DNA of 58,000 nucleotides, from assembly GCF_030272615.1 (NCBI RefSeq), contig NC_081405.1, forward strand, positions 471,068,008 through 471,126,007. The letters are read 5' to 3'. Within the stretch, counting starts at the first letter, position 1; each line of letters opens with the position of its first letter. Of the stretch, positions 57,023 to 58,000 are shown piece after piece. The notes beneath the pieces were generated by a model. The model made no database searches. It had not been told where the DNA came from and saw only the letters and a list, made by a program, of their open reading frames with translations. The position numbers and the translations under genes were made by a program. This stretch comes from Cryptomeria japonica (taxonomy: Eukaryota; Streptophyta; Pinopsida; Cupressales; Cupressaceae).

Positions 57023-57631
57023 TTGTTCAGCTATTTGGTGCCATTAGAACGGGTAAGTCCATCATTGGTTTATCATTGTAATTAGGGTTTTTCTTAAGAT
57101 TTAAAAGTTGATATTAAAATAATTTGTCTATGAATTCGAATTGTGCTCTAGTTTAGCTGAGAATTATCGTAAAGCCTGCTAAATTGTTAGTGAGGTCTTA
57201 GGGTTTTTTTGTTAAAAACCTAGAAAGGAGGAATTTTGAAATCCCTAGTTGTAACATGGCTATTTCATCAAAGGGCTTAGTGAAAATTAAGGAAAAAAGT
57301 AAATGGGGTGAAAAAAATGATGTTTACAAATGATTTGATTGACCAATTGCCTAGCTCTTTGAAAAGAACTCATCATCAATAGGGGTTGGGTGTTCAATCC
57401 AATGCACAAATATCCAGCATAATTGTATGGATGGTATATTTCCAATGGATGGATATACATTGTTTAAGTATCATTTTAGGAAGTGCATGAGGAAAATCAT
57501 TGTCTACAATCCATAAAGATTAGGATTGGAAAGACTAGTCGCACCCAATTTTTTTTTAATGTTGACTTGATTAGGGAATTGGATAAGAACTATGTGCCTA
57601 AGAATAATATTATCTACATTGGGGATAGTAA
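57023..57631. other. Non-coding flank of the TRIM
   Basis: Anonymous AT-rich sequence with no repeat boundary. A short open frame at 57483-57683 runs into the TRIM LTR and shows no family resemblance. Confidence 0.45.
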
Positions 57632-57987
57632 TGTTGGCCCAAGGTTTGTCGTTGCACTAAAATATCAACTTACTAATGCCTGATACAAACATCTGAGATA
57701 AACAAACCACCGAAGGGAGTTAAGACATGTCATGAATCCTCTAGGGTGGCACTGAACAACCAAGGGGATGAAGGTACCAACCTTCCAACAATTTCCCCAG
57801 CTTGATCGAGGGATTCAAACTCGTGACATGAGCTCTGATACCACTTGTTGGGCCAAGTTTTACCCTTGCACCAAAATATTGACCTATTAATGATCGATAC
57901 AAACCACAAGAGGTGGATGAGCCATGTCACGTATCCTCGAGGGAAGCACTGAACAACCAAGGAGACAAAGACACCAACCTTCTAATA
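57632..57987 (-). mobile_element. TRIM (terminal-repeat retrotransposon in miniature), 356 bp
   Basis: Two direct repeats, 57632-57790 (159 bp) and 57846-57987 (142 bp), begin TGTTGG(G/C)CCAAG on the plus strand and end in ccttcCAACA/ccttcTAATA. Only 55 bp separate them. They hold a tRNA-iMet primer site (gctctgatacca, 57832-57843, element on the minus strand) and a short purine tract (GGGGAAAT, 57791-57798) next to the other LTR. The flanks read agtaa and ggtaa, a 4-of-5 target duplication. No coding capacity exists, so it depends on another element for enzymes. Confidence 0.85.
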
Positions 57988-58000
57988 GGTAAACCAATTT

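Noticed and set aside
1-58000. tRNA, rRNA genes or CRISPR arrays
   Set aside because: No cloverleaf with T-arm consensus, no rRNA landmarks and no regularly spaced short repeats were seen; the tandem repeats present have no unique spacers.

Overview
The window looks like intergenic DNA from a large plant genome. It is AT-rich, holds no intact host gene, and consists mostly of old, nested retrotransposons whose frames are broken by stops and frameshifts. Plant Ty3/gypsy chromoviruses, Tat-like gag, a plant-type LINE with a C-terminal RNase H, a TRIM and a plant mobile domain (PMD) relic all point to a seed plant. The depth of nesting and decay suggests a gymnosperm, but that is only a weak inference. 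I saw no rRNA, tRNA or CRISPR.

Layout. 1-7742: AT-rich repeats without genes (minisatellite, three-copy 155-162 bp tandem repeat, two pairs of diverged direct repeats). 7743-9440: anonymous DNA with a doubtful protease-like relic. 9465-11080: LTR-like block. 11081-13960: decayed minus-strand gag, interrupted by a 696 bp LINE 3' end flanked by an 18 bp target duplication. 14790-about 15900: a second LTR-like block. 16800-18250: microsatellites, a GC-rich island with hairpins, and a 49 bp tandem repeat. 18301-22610: a 5'-truncated LINE with a 12 bp target duplication, carrying RT, zinc-knuckle and RNase H domains and then an extra ORF (ORF3). 23410-38669: two chromovirus copies in tandem sharing an LTR. 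The left copy is split in its chromodomain by a 6.7 kb minus-strand LTR element, here called N1 (24870-31561). 38670-41101: a dead PMD gene. 41102-55344: a minus-strand LTR element with a Tat-like gag remnant, here called T1 (target duplication CCTAT). One of its LTRs is split by an 8.1 kb minus-strand LTR element, N2 (47091-55225, target duplication GGTCA). 56366-57022: a decayed reading frame of unknown family. 57632-57987: a complete 356 bp TRIM.

Two things stand out. First, N1 and N2 are related LTR retrotransposons without any visible protease, RT, RNase H or integrase. Both have a coiled-coil/CCHC protein next to the tRNA-iMet primer site, followed by a roughly 1000-1200-codon ORF of unknown function. 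That ORF is conserved between them: a globular N-terminal region, a Lys/Glu-rich middle and a helical C-terminus. Second, the LINE family carries an ORF3 downstream of ORF2, seen in both copies here. Its N-terminal region resembles, by pattern only, the N-terminal region of the N1/N2 ORF.

Many premature stops fall where glutamine (CAG/CAA) or arginine (CGA) would fit, consistent with C-to-T decay of methylated transposon DNA. By eye, LTR divergence increases from N1 and the right chromovirus copy to N2 and then T1, in agreement with the nesting order.
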